NCBI GenBank assembly: GCA_963753165.1
Contig: CAVWBP010000001.1
Coordinates: 1-62,092, forward strand
Source: JAKLQR01 sp963753165
GTDB taxonomy: Bacteria; Nitrospirota; Thermodesulfovibrionia; Thermodesulfovibrionales; SM23-35
Direction: 5' to 3'
Length of the DNA: 62,092 nucleotides
A program made the position numbers and the translations under genes. Positions 1 through 7,858 of this stretch are shown here, one piece after another. How positions within the stretch are numbered: the stretch's first letter is position 1; each line of letters begins with the position of its first letter. The notes under the pieces are model-generated. The model searched no databases, was not told where the DNA came from, and saw nothing but the letters and a program-made list of their open reading frames with translations.

Positions 1-216
1 AGTCTTAAGAATTACAACGATCAAAATTGTCCTGTTAATAGGGCATTTTGACTGACAGCGATACAATCATACTCTTTAAGAATGTAACAATGTCAATAAG
101 TTTTCTAATTGGTATCATTCTTGCAAATAAAGTACTATATAATAGATAGCTACAAGAAAATTAATCGTTCAAATTATTGAGAAATCTGCTCGCAAAAGCA
201 GTGAAAGAGGTATTCA

Positions 217-714
217 TTGAGAAAATTTATTGGTTGTTTTTTGGGAATTGTGGTTTCATTAGGATTTCTTGCAAGTTGTGCAACAATGGAGAAAAAACGA
301 GAACAGATAAAAGCTGATATTGGAGTCATTGTCATCGCACTTGAAAAATATAAGAATGACATAGGCAATTATCCTACAACCGCTGACAATCTTTTAGCTC
401 TTGTAAAGGCGCCTGTATCATCTTTGGAGCCTGAAAAATGGAAGGGTCCATACCTTGAGCAGTTACCAAAAACTCCCTGGGAAAAAGATTACCAGTATGA
501 AATTGGAAATGTCTGGCTCGTCGCCTCAGAAGGTCCAGAACCTTTCGGGCCGGGATGGAGATGGAACGGAAGTATTTCCCTATGGGTGAAAAAAGAAAAT
601 GGATATATAATCAAGGTGTGGTCGCCCGATGGCCTTATTGCTTCTGTTCCAAAAATCCAGTTTGGATATTGGCCCAGCTTCGTATACACAATGCTGCCAA
701 TTGAACCAAAATGA
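217..714 (+). CDS. GspG-like lipoprotein (pseudopilin C-terminal domain behind a lipobox)
   Basis: A 165-residue protein that starts at TTG 217, chosen because a good Shine-Dalgarno (GAAAGAGG, 203-210) lies just upstream. Residues 1-20 form a lipoprotein signal ending in LASC (Cys21), so it should be lipid-anchored to an envelope membrane. Residues of about 35-95 match the globular part of the type II secretion major pseudopilin GspG: a DIGVIVIALEKYKNDIGNYP stretch, then YPTT..LLALV, WKGPYLEQLP and PWEKDYQYE. The prepilin peptidase site and the long methylated N-terminal helix of true pseudopilins are absent. No other secretion gene is nearby. The family assignment of the domain is fairly secure; the function is unknown. 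It is AT-rich compared with the following genes. Confidence 0.72.
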   Translation: MRKFIGCFLGIVVSLGFLASCATMEKKREQIKADIGVIVIALEKYKNDIGNYPTTADNLLALVKAPVSSLEPEKWKGPYLEQLPKTPWEKDYQYEIGNVWLVASEGPEPFGPGWRWNGSISLWVKKENGYIIKVWSPDGLIASVPKIQFGYWPSFVYTMLPIEPK

Positions 715-906
715 AGGAATCCCTATGCATCCAGGATAAGCGCTTTCTGCTTGTGAGAAACGTTAGTTCGCTTCAAGATATTCCCTCTTGGATTTTGAGA
801 TCATACTGTAGTACTTTTCTTATGCATGTTTTTTCGGTAACATGCATTATGAGTCAACGTTATCTACTTAGTGCTATCTACGGCAGCATTTTTTGTGGGT
901 CAACTC

Positions 907-926
907 GAATTCGACAGAATTCGACA
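907..926 (+). repeat. Tandem 10-bp direct repeat just upstream of the GGDEF promoter
   Basis: GAATTCGACA occurs twice back to back (907-916 and 917-926), one helical turn apart, ending 6 bases before the -35 hexamer at 933. This geometry suits an activator or repressor binding site, but no regulator is identified. Confidence 0.5.
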
Positions 927-932
927 TTTCTC

Positions 933-961
933 TTGACTGATACTGAATAATTTGATATAAG
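933..961 (+). promoter_or_regulatory. Sigma-70-type promoter for the GGDEF gene
   Basis: TTGACT (933-938) and TATAAG (956-961) are separated by 17 bases, close to consensus. Transcription would start near 968 and give an untranslated leader of about 87 bases. The leader holds a CTAACT/AGTTAG inverted repeat (963-988) and no clear Shine-Dalgarno. The rest of the 715-1054 gap shows no convincing gene. Confidence 0.65.
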
Positions 962-1054
962 TCTAACTGTAAATCTGACTTGTAGTTAGAAAGGCAACGG
1001 AAGCAGTATGCTGAAAACTTCTGAACGCCGGATGCTTTTCTCATAAATAACCGA

Positions 1055-1975
1055 ATGGCAAAAATACTTCTTGTTGAAGATGACAAGCTTCAGGCAAAAG
1101 CCATAAAAAAATCCCTGGCAGCCAAAGGATTCGAAATTATCTGGGCTGAAAACGGGAAGAAAGCGATAAAGGTTGCAAAGACTCAGCCCCTCGATATCAT
1201 ACTGCTTGACTTTGTCCTCCCTGATATCAATGGCAACGACATATGCCGTTTGTTAAAACATAGCGAAGATACCAGGGGGATCCCAATCATTGCCCTCACG
1301 GTAAAACGTTCAACCGAAGAGAAGATTGATGGCTTACAAGCGGGCGCTGATGATTACCTCCCCAAGCCCTTCAGCGATGAAGAACTCATCGCAAGAATCT
1401 ACGCGAGCCTCCGGACAAAAACATTACAGGACGAACTGCGGCGGATGAACCATCAGCTGATGGATGTGCTCGCAAAGGTGGAAATCCTTGCAGCGACAGA
1501 TTCCCTTACCGGTCTTTCCAACCGGAGGCAGTTCGAGGCTTTTCTCGATAATGAATTCAATAAGACTGCACGGTACGAGTCGCCCCTTTCTTGCCTCCTG
1601 ATCGATATAGACAATTTTAAGCGCATTAATGATAAATACGGCCATCAGGTTGGGGACACATGCCTCAAAGAGATTGCGGAGATTATACAAAATAATGTGA
1701 GGAAGGTTGATACGGTTGCACGGTGGGGAGGCGAAGAATTTTGTGTCCTCATGCCCCTGACCGGGAAAGAAAATATCATGATTCCTTCATCGAGAATCTG
1801 TACCGCGATTGCGGAGAGCACTTTTTCAGGCTACCCCGATCAAATCACGGTAAGTATCGGAGTGACGAGTATTCCAGATCCGGAAATAGACACGCCTGAG
1901 AAGTTGGTAAAGGCGGCTGACCTTGCTATGTACCGGGCAAAAGTAAAAGGCGGCAACAGGGTTGAATTTGGCTAG
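1055..1975 (+). CDS. Response regulator diguanylate cyclase (REC-GGDEF)
   Basis: A 306-residue two-domain signalling protein that should make cyclic di-GMP from two GTP in the cytoplasm when phosphorylated. Residues 1-120 are a receiver domain with acidic residues Glu8/Asp9/Asp10, phospho-acceptor Asp52 in PLDIILLD, and the conserved Lys in KPFSDEE. Residues of about 145-306 form the GGDEF domain, with the active-site motif as RWGGEEF. An RKVD sequence just upstream fits the RxxD inhibitory site for product feedback. The layout is like PleD but with one receiver domain. No histidine kinase is adjacent, so the partner is unknown. It stands alone behind the promoter at 933-961. Start ATG 1055 lacks an obvious ribosome binding site. 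Confidence 0.92.
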   Translation: MAKILLVEDDKLQAKAIKKSLAAKGFEIIWAENGKKAIKVAKTQPLDIILLDFVLPDINGNDICRLLKHSEDTRGIPIIALTVKRSTEEKIDGLQAGADDYLPKPFSDEELIARIYASLRTKTLQDELRRMNHQLMDVLAKVEILAATDSLTGLSNRRQFEAFLDNEFNKTARYESPLSCLLIDIDNFKRINDKYGHQVGDTCLKEIAEIIQNNVRKVDTVARWGGEEFCVLMPLTGKENIMIPSSRICTAIAESTFSGYPDQITVSIGVTSIPDPEIDTPEKLVKAADLAMYRAKVKGGNRVEFG

Positions 1976-1998
1976 AATGCATTGAGAGTGAGTAAAAA

Positions 1999-3051
1999 TC
2001 AGAGAGGCAGATATGCCTGCGGATTCAAGTCAAGCCCTGCGATGCTACCTGCCATGAGATGGTGATACCCTGCAGCTGCGATCATGGCAGCGTTGTCAGT
2101 GCAGAGTAAAAGCGAGGGGATAAAGAGCTCCACTCCCCGCTCCTCCGCCATCTCTTTCATCCTCCTCCGCAGCTCGCTGTTGGCTGCAACCCCGCCTGAA
2201 AGAACAACCTTCTTAATCCATTTCTTTCTGATTGCCCATTCCGTCTTTCTCACGAGGACATCGACAACAGAAGCCTGAAAAGATGCGGCAATATCAGGCA
2301 AGGATGAAGGATGAAGCACGAAAGATGAATGCCCTATGCGGTCTCCGGTTTTCTCTGCCGACTGGTCCCTGATTCCTGATTGCTGTTTCACATAATTCAA
2401 CACCGCTGTCTTGAGTCCGCTGAAACTGAAATCGAATGACTCAGGGAGATATGCCCTCGGGAAGCCTATCGACTTCGGATTCCCCTCCTTCGCAAGTCTG
2501 TCGATGACCGGCCCTCCCGGATAACCGAGACCGAGAAGCTTCGAAACCTTGTCATATGCTTCTCCGGCCGCATCATCCCTCGTTCTCCCCAGCTCTTCAT
2601 AGCGGGAAAACCCTTCTATTTTATAGAGAGAGGTATGCCCTCCCGATACGATGAGGGCGAGAAAAGGGAACTCCGGTCTCGGCTCCTCAAGGAATGCCGC
2701 GAAGATATGCCCCTCCAGGTGATTCACCGCAATCAGCGGTTTTGCTTTCGCATAGCATACCGCCTTTGCAAAAGAGCACCCTATGAGGAGCGACCCTATC
2801 AGGCCCGGCCCCCTGCATACTGCGATACCGTCCAAATCTTCCAGGCGAAGCCCTGCCGTGGTCAATGCCTCGTCAACAACCGGCCATATCATTTCGATAT
2901 GACGGCGCGAGGCGAGCTCAGGGACGATGCCGCCATACTTCCTGTGAATTTCGGTCTGGTTTGAAATAATGTTCGACAGCACTGCCGCACCGTCTTCAAC
3001 TACAGAGGCGGATGTGTCATCACATGAGGTATCAATACCGAGGATCAGCAC
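1999..3051 (-). CDS. tsaD: tRNA N6-adenosine threonylcarbamoyltransferase TsaD
   Basis: A 350-residue ASKHA-fold enzyme that transfers threonylcarbamoyl to A37 of ANN-decoding tRNAs, working with TsaB and TsaE in the cytoplasm. The GTG start at 3051 gives the family N-terminus MLILGIDTSCDDTS. Diagnostic motifs are the metal-binding NHLEGH (HxxxH), IVSGGHTSL, the FSFSGLKTAVLNY segment and SGGVAANSELR. Between the last two motifs lies a low-complexity insertion of about 30 residues (DNA 2298-2388) that I do not expect in the family; the reading frame is kept. The gene lies 8 bases after lolA, so the two probably share a transcript. Confidence 0.95.
   Translation of the reverse strand: MLILGIDTSCDDTSASVVEDGAAVLSNIISNQTEIHRKYGGIVPELASRRHIEMIWPVVDEALTTAGLRLEDLDGIAVCRGPGLIGSLLIGCSFAKAVCYAKAKPLIAVNHLEGHIFAAFLEEPRPEFPFLALIVSGGHTSLYKIEGFSRYEELGRTRDDAAGEAYDKVSKLLGLGYPGGPVIDRLAKEGNPKSIGFPRAYLPESFDFSFSGLKTAVLNYVKQQSGIRDQSAEKTGDRIGHSSFVLHPSSLPDIAASFQASVVDVLVRKTEWAIRKKWIKKVVLSGGVAANSELRRRMKEMAEERGVELFIPSLLLCTDNAAMIAAAGYHHLMAGSIAGLDLNPQAYLPL
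2298..2388 (-). repeat. In-frame low-complexity insertion inside tsaD
   Basis: On the plus strand this stretch has two tandem 7-mers, GGATGAA x2 (2302-2315) and CCTGATT x2 (2368-2381). It replaces the short linker normally found between the SGLKTAVLNY and DIAASFQ motifs of TsaD with about 30 extra residues. It looks like a small repeat-derived insertion that kept the frame. Confidence 0.5.
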
Positions 3052-3059
3052 AGGACCGT

Positions 3060-3723
3060 TTACGAAGAATGCTCAAGAATAGTCACGCCCTTCGGCAGGG
3101 AAGGGGTGAAAAATGATTCTTCTAATCCTGTATTGATTTCAATATCGCTGAATACCATGTCTATTCTGTTGTTCAGCGAGTCGATGACAGTAAACGACTG
3201 TATCGGGAATCCCTCGCCGGAAGTCTGCAGTTCAATGGAGACAATTCCGCCCATCGGCTTTTTGGGTGTCAGAATGAGCTTCCCGTTTTTCATGGATGCG
3301 GAGAATTCCTCCCTGATCTTTCCGAAGCCGCTCAGAAGCGCTATCGGCGCCTGGCCGTACGTTTCCCGGTCGAAGCTGCCCTTGAATGCCTGTTTCTCTT
3401 TTTTCTGGTATATGATGATCTCGTCGTTCCTTATGAACACCTCCTGTGCATTCTCCCCACGGTAGCACCATTTCAGCATCATAGGCCGCTTGATGTAGAA
3501 TTCCCCCTTGAACGTATCGGTCCTTTTCAGGTCTTTTATGTAACTTTTCTGCACAAAACTGCCCTTGATGTCCTGAAGATTTGCATATGCCTGCTGTATC
3601 CGGGTGATTTCATCGTCAACCCCCTCCCCCCGGACCGTCACGGGCAGCAGAAAAAAGAACACAACCAGGAGAAAACAGAGACTGCTTTTATGAAATAATT
3701 TTCCTCGGCATCACTATATTCAT
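3060..3723 (-). CDS. lolA: Outer-membrane lipoprotein carrier LolA (apparent one-base frameshift in signal peptide)
   Basis: Periplasmic chaperone that carries lipoproteins from the LolCDE transporter to LolB or the outer membrane. The body of the protein (residues DEITRIQQAYANLQDIKGSFVQK onward, seen here in part) has LolA features: the early FVQ segment, then GEFYIKRPMMLKW, and a C-terminal FSDIEIN. The uninterrupted frame starts only at GTG 3662, which gives a signal peptide with no positively charged start. A better start, ATG 3723 behind AGAGGTGAAA, encodes MNIVMPRK and joins the same frame if one A is removed from the AAAA run at 3699-3702. This restores a normal signal sequence and a length of about 220 residues. 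tsaD follows 8 bases downstream. Family confidence is high; the start rests on the frameshift interpretation. Confidence 0.82.
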
Positions 3724-3882
3724 TTTCACCTCTTTCATCCTTTCAGATATTTAAGCATACCACACGAAATTTTCCGTTGACAATACACGTGATGTATCCT
3801 TGATAAAAGCATGTCCCTCATTTTATAGTCATCTATAGTGTTAACATTCAAAAACATTAAAGGTTGCATAAGGTATTTTTCC

Positions 3883-3967
3883 GTCATTCCACGACTTGAT
3901 CGGGGAATCCAGTATCGAAAGTTTTTGGAAAAAAGAACTGGATTATCCGGTCAAGCCGGATAATGAC
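3883..3967. repeat. REP-like palindromic element
   Basis: Starts with GTCATTCC (3883) and ends with an imperfect inverted copy, CTGGATTATCCGGTCAAGCC through ATAATGAC (3938-3967). Each arm carries its own short palindrome. It resembles the GTCATTCCC...GGGAATCCAG extragenic elements scattered through many environmental genomes. It lies immediately upstream of lipM and supplies a spurious N-terminal extension to that reading frame. Confidence 0.6.
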
Positions 3968-3988
3968 AACCTTGGGACGGGGTTTCCC

Positions 3989-4798
3989 ATGAATACCACC
4001 TGGCGTTACCTTGATGATGGGGTGAACAACGCCTCCTATAATATGGCTCTTGATGAGGCGCTCGCCATCGCGGTAAGGAAGGAACTCGCCCCGCCTACCC
4101 TGAGATTGTACGGATGGGACAGGCCTTCTGTCACCATCGGATACTTCCAGAGAAGCAGCGATATTGACGTTGCATATTGTGCAGACAGAAATATTCCGGT
4201 TGTAAGGAGACCAAGCGGTGGCCGGGGTATCCTCCACGGGGAGGAACTCACCTACAGCTTCTCTGCAAAGACCGATGCCGGGATGTTCTCCTCCGGCCTG
4301 CGCGACAGCTATGCAAAGATCAGTAAAGCCCTGGGCCTCGCATTTGCACGCATCGGTATCGTCCCGGAAACGAAGCGGCGGCGTCAACTCCCTGCTGAAT
4401 CAAAAACGAGCACCCGCGCACGAAACCCCCTCTGTTTTCATTCCGCTTCCTATGGTGAAATTTCGTTTCAGAAGCGAAAAATCATAGGGTCCGCCCAGAA
4501 GAGATGGAGAGACGGGTTGCTGCAACAGGGATCCATCCCCGCAATCATCGCATACGATGAGGTTTCCATGATTTTCCGCTGCGCGGACCCGAGGAGCTTG
4601 CAGGAAACCATGTGCGGACTGCGCGAGATTGTTCCTTCTCTCACGATGGACGGATTGAAGAGTGCGCTCAGATCTGCCTTTGAGGAAGTATTTGACATAC
4701 AATTCAAGCGCGCAACGCCTTCCACAGAAGAGACCCGGCTTGCAGAGGAACTGGAAGCGCAGAAATATTCAACACATCAGTGGAATTTCCAGCGCTGA
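3989..4798 (+). CDS. lipM: Octanoyltransferase LipM / lipoate-protein ligase A family
   Basis: Cytoplasmic enzyme of lipoate biosynthesis that moves an octanoyl (or lipoyl) group onto the lipoyl domains of acceptor proteins. The family signature is clear: YLDDGVNNASYNMALDEAL near the start, then YGWDRPSVTIGYFQ, RRPSGGRGILHGEELTYS, NPLCFHSAS, and KIIGSAQKR followed by LLQQGSI. The Cys in the PLCF motif aligns, from memory, with the catalytic Cys of Bacillus subtilis LipM, so octanoyltransferase is favoured over ATP-dependent ligase. The reading frame could begin at 3896, but those codons lie in a REP-like repeat, so ATG 3989 was chosen. That gives 269 residues, near the family length. A classical LplA ligase remains possible. 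Confidence 0.85.
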   Translation: MNTTWRYLDDGVNNASYNMALDEALAIAVRKELAPPTLRLYGWDRPSVTIGYFQRSSDIDVAYCADRNIPVVRRPSGGRGILHGEELTYSFSAKTDAGMFSSGLRDSYAKISKALGLAFARIGIVPETKRRRQLPAESKTSTRARNPLCFHSASYGEISFQKRKIIGSAQKRWRDGLLQQGSIPAIIAYDEVSMIFRCADPRSLQETMCGLREIVPSLTMDGLKSALRSAFEEVFDIQFKRATPSTEETRLAEELEAQKYSTHQWNFQR

Positions 4799-4825
4799 CT
4801 CACCTTCAGACGTAACCCCACCTTC

Positions 4826-4846
4826 CCTCCCCTTATTTAAGGGAGG
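4826..4846. terminator. Short hairpin after lipM
   Basis: CCTCCCCTTA (4826-4835) and TAAGGGAGG (4838-4846) pair with one bulged C. It could end the lipM transcript but has no T-run. It also resembles a dispersed extragenic repeat. Confidence 0.4.
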
Positions 4847-4890
4847 ACGGCAATACTTTCCCGTGTTTTCGCCGTGATATAATTAAGTGT

Positions 4891-5799
4891 ATGTATGTGT
4901 ATGTAAATGGAAAGGTTGTGCCCTCAAAAGAGGCAGTCGTCTCTGTGTTCGATCACGGGTTCCTCTACGGAGACGGTATTTATGAAACCTTAAGGGTTTA
5001 CGACAGCGTTCTCTTTAAAATCGATGAGCACCTCCAGCGATTATTCCGTTCCGCATCGTTGATAGGCCTCTCGATCCCCCTGGACACTGACCATCTGAAG
5101 ATCGCCCTGTACGAGACCCTTATCGCGAACCGGTTAAAAAATGCATATGTACGGTTAACGATTTCACGGGGCCAGGGTTCTCTGGGGCTTGACCCCGATT
5201 TCTGCCCCAGGCCGACGGTCATAATCATTACCCAGGAATTCAAAGAATACCCTGAGGCATACTACAAACACGGGATCAGACTTATGATCGCGGAAACGAG
5301 AAGGAACCTCAGGGAAGCGATCAATCCGCAGATTAAATCCCTGAATTTTCTTAACAATGTCCTTGCCAAAATCGAGGCGAAAAAGCAGGGGGCTTACGAA
5401 GCAATCATGCTGAATGAAAACGCCTTTCTCGCAGAAGGGACGATCAGCAACATTTTTTTTTATAAGGGTGGTTCTCTCTGCACCCCCTCGATTGACTGCG
5501 GGATACTTGACGGCATAACGAGAGGGATCGTTACAGACCTTGCCAGACAAGAAGGGTTACCGGTACAGGAAGGAATGTTCACAAAGAACGATCTTTACGC
5601 TGCTGAAGAGGTATTTCTCACGAATACCACGATGGAGGTTATGCCTGTCTCGGCAGTCGATTCACAAACCTATCCTGTCGGGAAAATCGCACGGTTGCTC
5701 AGAAAACTTTACCGCCGTGGAGTGAACGCATACGTTTCCAATGTAAAGGCAGAAGGGCCTTCGTTGTGGGGGTGGGAGAGTGAGAAATTGAGCCCATAG
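4891..5799 (+). CDS. ilvE: Class IV PLP aminotransferase (branched-chain aminotransferase-like)
   Basis: A 302-residue fold-type IV PLP enzyme. Motifs visible in order are VFDHGFLYGDGIYETLRVYD near the start, LTISRG, IKSLNFLNNVLAKIEAK containing the PLP-binding Lys, EAIMLNENAFLAEGTISNIFF, and TPSIDCGILDGITRG. These fit branched-chain amino-acid aminotransferase (last step of Leu, Ile and Val synthesis). Aminodeoxychorismate lyase and D-amino-acid aminotransferase share the same motifs, so the substrate is not settled by sequence. The gene is monocistronic between a hairpin and a long intergenic region. The start is ATG 4891 in an ATG/GTG-rich stretch, chosen because MYVYVNGK is the usual family beginning. 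Confidence 0.82.
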   Translation: MYVYVNGKVVPSKEAVVSVFDHGFLYGDGIYETLRVYDSVLFKIDEHLQRLFRSASLIGLSIPLDTDHLKIALYETLIANRLKNAYVRLTISRGQGSLGLDPDFCPRPTVIIITQEFKEYPEAYYKHGIRLMIAETRRNLREAINPQIKSLNFLNNVLAKIEAKKQGAYEAIMLNENAFLAEGTISNIFFYKGGSLCTPSIDCGILDGITRGIVTDLARQEGLPVQEGMFTKNDLYAAEEVFLTNTTMEVMPVSAVDSQTYPVGKIARLLRKLYRRGVNAYVSNVKAEGPSLWGWESEKLSP

Positions 5800-6354
5800 G
5801 CTTCATGATGATGGCTGCAATGACAGTTGCGGAAGGAAACATCGGCGGTTAATGATATTTGGTTCCGTTTGAAGCAAACATTGCGAAAGAGTTCGGGACA
5901 GGTCTTGTTTCTTGCAGACGCCCTGGTTGTTATTTTTCCGTTGTAACAATGCCAGCTATATTCCACAGAGTTATCGGCATGATCGAGGGCGTATCCTTCC
6001 CGTGAGAACATCCCGCCAATCGTCTGAGAGATATGATATTTCTTACTCTGTGCAAGGTGGCTCTCCAAAGAAAATTCACCAGGAGTTTAGTACTAGTGAG
6101 AATGCAATGCAAGCCTTAAAATGCACAAAAAACTCTTCCTATGCGGAATCCTCAAACTGATACAACAAAATCCGACGTGCCCGTAAACTTAAATCTTGTC
6201 TATTTCTATAACGGAGTAAAGGCTGAGACCTCCACTCTGTCTTCCCGAAAGGCTAAAGCCTATTCGGATTACCCGTGATTTCCGTCCGGGAATTGAGCCG
6301 TGTCCCTTATCAAAATATTTTTAGGCAGCGAAGGGAATACCTATTCCTTGCCTG
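5800..6354. other. Long intergenic region with one hairpin, no gene seen
   Basis: About 555 bases between the convergent aminotransferase and pfk genes. The short open frames here have no recognisable protein features. A two-part hairpin is visible at 6245-6267 (CCGAA/TTCGG enclosing GGC-TAAA-GCC). It may be the terminator region of pfk or a dispersed repeat, and there is no T-run. Confidence 0.45.
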
Positions 6355-7569
6355 TTACAGATGCCTGTCTATATGACTTTTCTGCTCGATCAGTTCGTAT
6401 TCGTATTTTTCAGGTTGTCTTCCGAAGCACGTGCCGAGGCTTTCAAAAATGGCAATTTCCCTCACATCAACTTCTCTCCGTATGATCGCTTCTTCGGTCG
6501 GCATATAGTGGATATGGTTTCCTTCCACTTCAACCACCGTCACCCCGAATTTCCCCTCCTTCAGGAGCAATACGGCCGCAGCCCCTGTCTTGTAGCCGAA
6601 ATTTACATCAAAGGCGGAAGAATGGCCTGACCTGACAAGATGTCCAGGGGTAACCTCTCTTACTTCCGGAACTTCATAGACTCCGGGGGCAAACATCCCT
6701 GTCCGCTCCATAAAATCTTTTACCGCGGGGTCGCTCTTCAGCCTCTTTTCTAGCTGCTGCCGTACATATTTCCCTGCTCCGGTAAGCTTCCGGTGCCCGA
6801 ACGCATCAGGGGCTATAGACTCGTCATAGAGCATTTCACCGCTTGCCTGTTTGAGCCCCTCTGCAACGACTATGATGTATGTTCCTGATCTTACATCGCT
6901 TCGTTCGATGCGTGCAAAAAACGTTGTTTTCATATGCTCATACACAACATCAAAGTCAACAGGGATTTCCGGTATGAGGATACAATCGGTCTCGGCGCCG
7001 ATCCCTCCCCTGAAGGCAGTATGACCGACATACCTTCCGAATACCTCTATGACAAGGATTCGGTTGTGGCTCATGCCGGTTGTCTTCAGGTCCCTCGCGA
7101 ATACCGAAATTCTGTTGATCGCCGAATCGCCCCCGACACTATATGGCTGAAGGTCGAGGTCCATCGTCTTCGGGACATGCACGCAGGGGATCCCCTTCTG
7201 GGTAAGGTCTACCACAACGCTTCCGGTATCGTCACCCCCGCTGATCACGAGCGCATCGATCTTGAATTTTCTGAGTCCTTCTTTTATCCGCTCATATTTC
7301 TCCGGGTCTGCTATCTTGCTTATCTTCACCCGTGAATGACCGGCCTCGGAACCGGCCAGGGACGCCTCTATTTTGCTCACCCTTTCCGCATTGAGGAATA
7401 CCACGTCATCGAGTTTAACAAGATTATAGAGGCCTGCATAGCCGTGAGGAATCACAACCGACTCGATGCCGAGGGCATATGCCTCCCGTGCAACTCCTTT
7501 AATGACCGCATTCAATCCGCCGCAGTCTCCTCCACTGGTTATCACGCCTATTCTTTTGATTTCAGGCAC
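6355..7569 (-). CDS. pfp: 6-phosphofructokinase, probably pyrophosphate-dependent
   Basis: Glycolytic enzyme interconverting fructose 6-phosphate and fructose 1,6-bisphosphate. The GTG start at 7569 is preferred over the longer frame because GGAGGTG lies at the right distance; this gives 404 residues. The start motif is IGVITSGGDCGGLNAVI. Two positions mark the donor: the GGDD motif (VISGGDDTGS) rather than GGDG, and PKTMDLD rather than PGTIDND. In the PFK family Asp after GGD and Lys in PKT accompany pyrophosphate use, making the reaction reversible. Substrate contacts GRYVGHTA and PEIPVD are present. The donor call rests on these residues only. It stands alone between long noncoding regions. 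Confidence 0.85.
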   Translation of the reverse strand: MPEIKRIGVITSGGDCGGLNAVIKGVAREAYALGIESVVIPHGYAGLYNLVKLDDVVFLNAERVSKIEASLAGSEAGHSRVKISKIADPEKYERIKEGLRKFKIDALVISGGDDTGSVVVDLTQKGIPCVHVPKTMDLDLQPYSVGGDSAINRISVFARDLKTTGMSHNRILVIEVFGRYVGHTAFRGGIGAETDCILIPEIPVDFDVVYEHMKTTFFARIERSDVRSGTYIIVVAEGLKQASGEMLYDESIAPDAFGHRKLTGAGKYVRQQLEKRLKSDPAVKDFMERTGMFAPGVYEVPEVREVTPGHLVRSGHSSAFDVNFGYKTGAAAVLLLKEGKFGVTVVEVEGNHIHYMPTEEAIIRREVDVREIAIFESLGTCFGRQPEKYEYELIEQKSHIDRHL

Positions 7570-7858
7570 GCCTGCACCTCCTTCATAATTTATGAGAGAT
7601 GAATTCAGATACAGCACAGAACGAACTGTTATAATCTTATGTGATATTGAAAAATTTTACAAGCTATAACCATTTGATATTGCATAATATTTTCTTTTTT
7701 CTCTCTTCCCGGCAGAAGAACAGCCGGCTCTCTTTTTCCCTGATGACGTAACTCTTATTTTTTGCTATACTTACAATCCCGACTCCATTTAAGATAGAAA
7801 GAGCAGCCAGTGGATGCGGCGCCATGAAGCAGAGGAATAATGCTGGTAAAATAGACCT

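Noticed and set aside
711..950. 79-residue ORF after the GspG-like gene
   Set aside because: No ribosome site, Cys/Ser-rich random composition, and it runs through the promoter region of the next gene.
962..1054. Cyclic-di-GMP (GEMM) riboswitch before the GGDEF gene
   Set aside because: An AAAGGCAAC string is suggestive, but the conserved second half of the aptamer and its pairing are not present.
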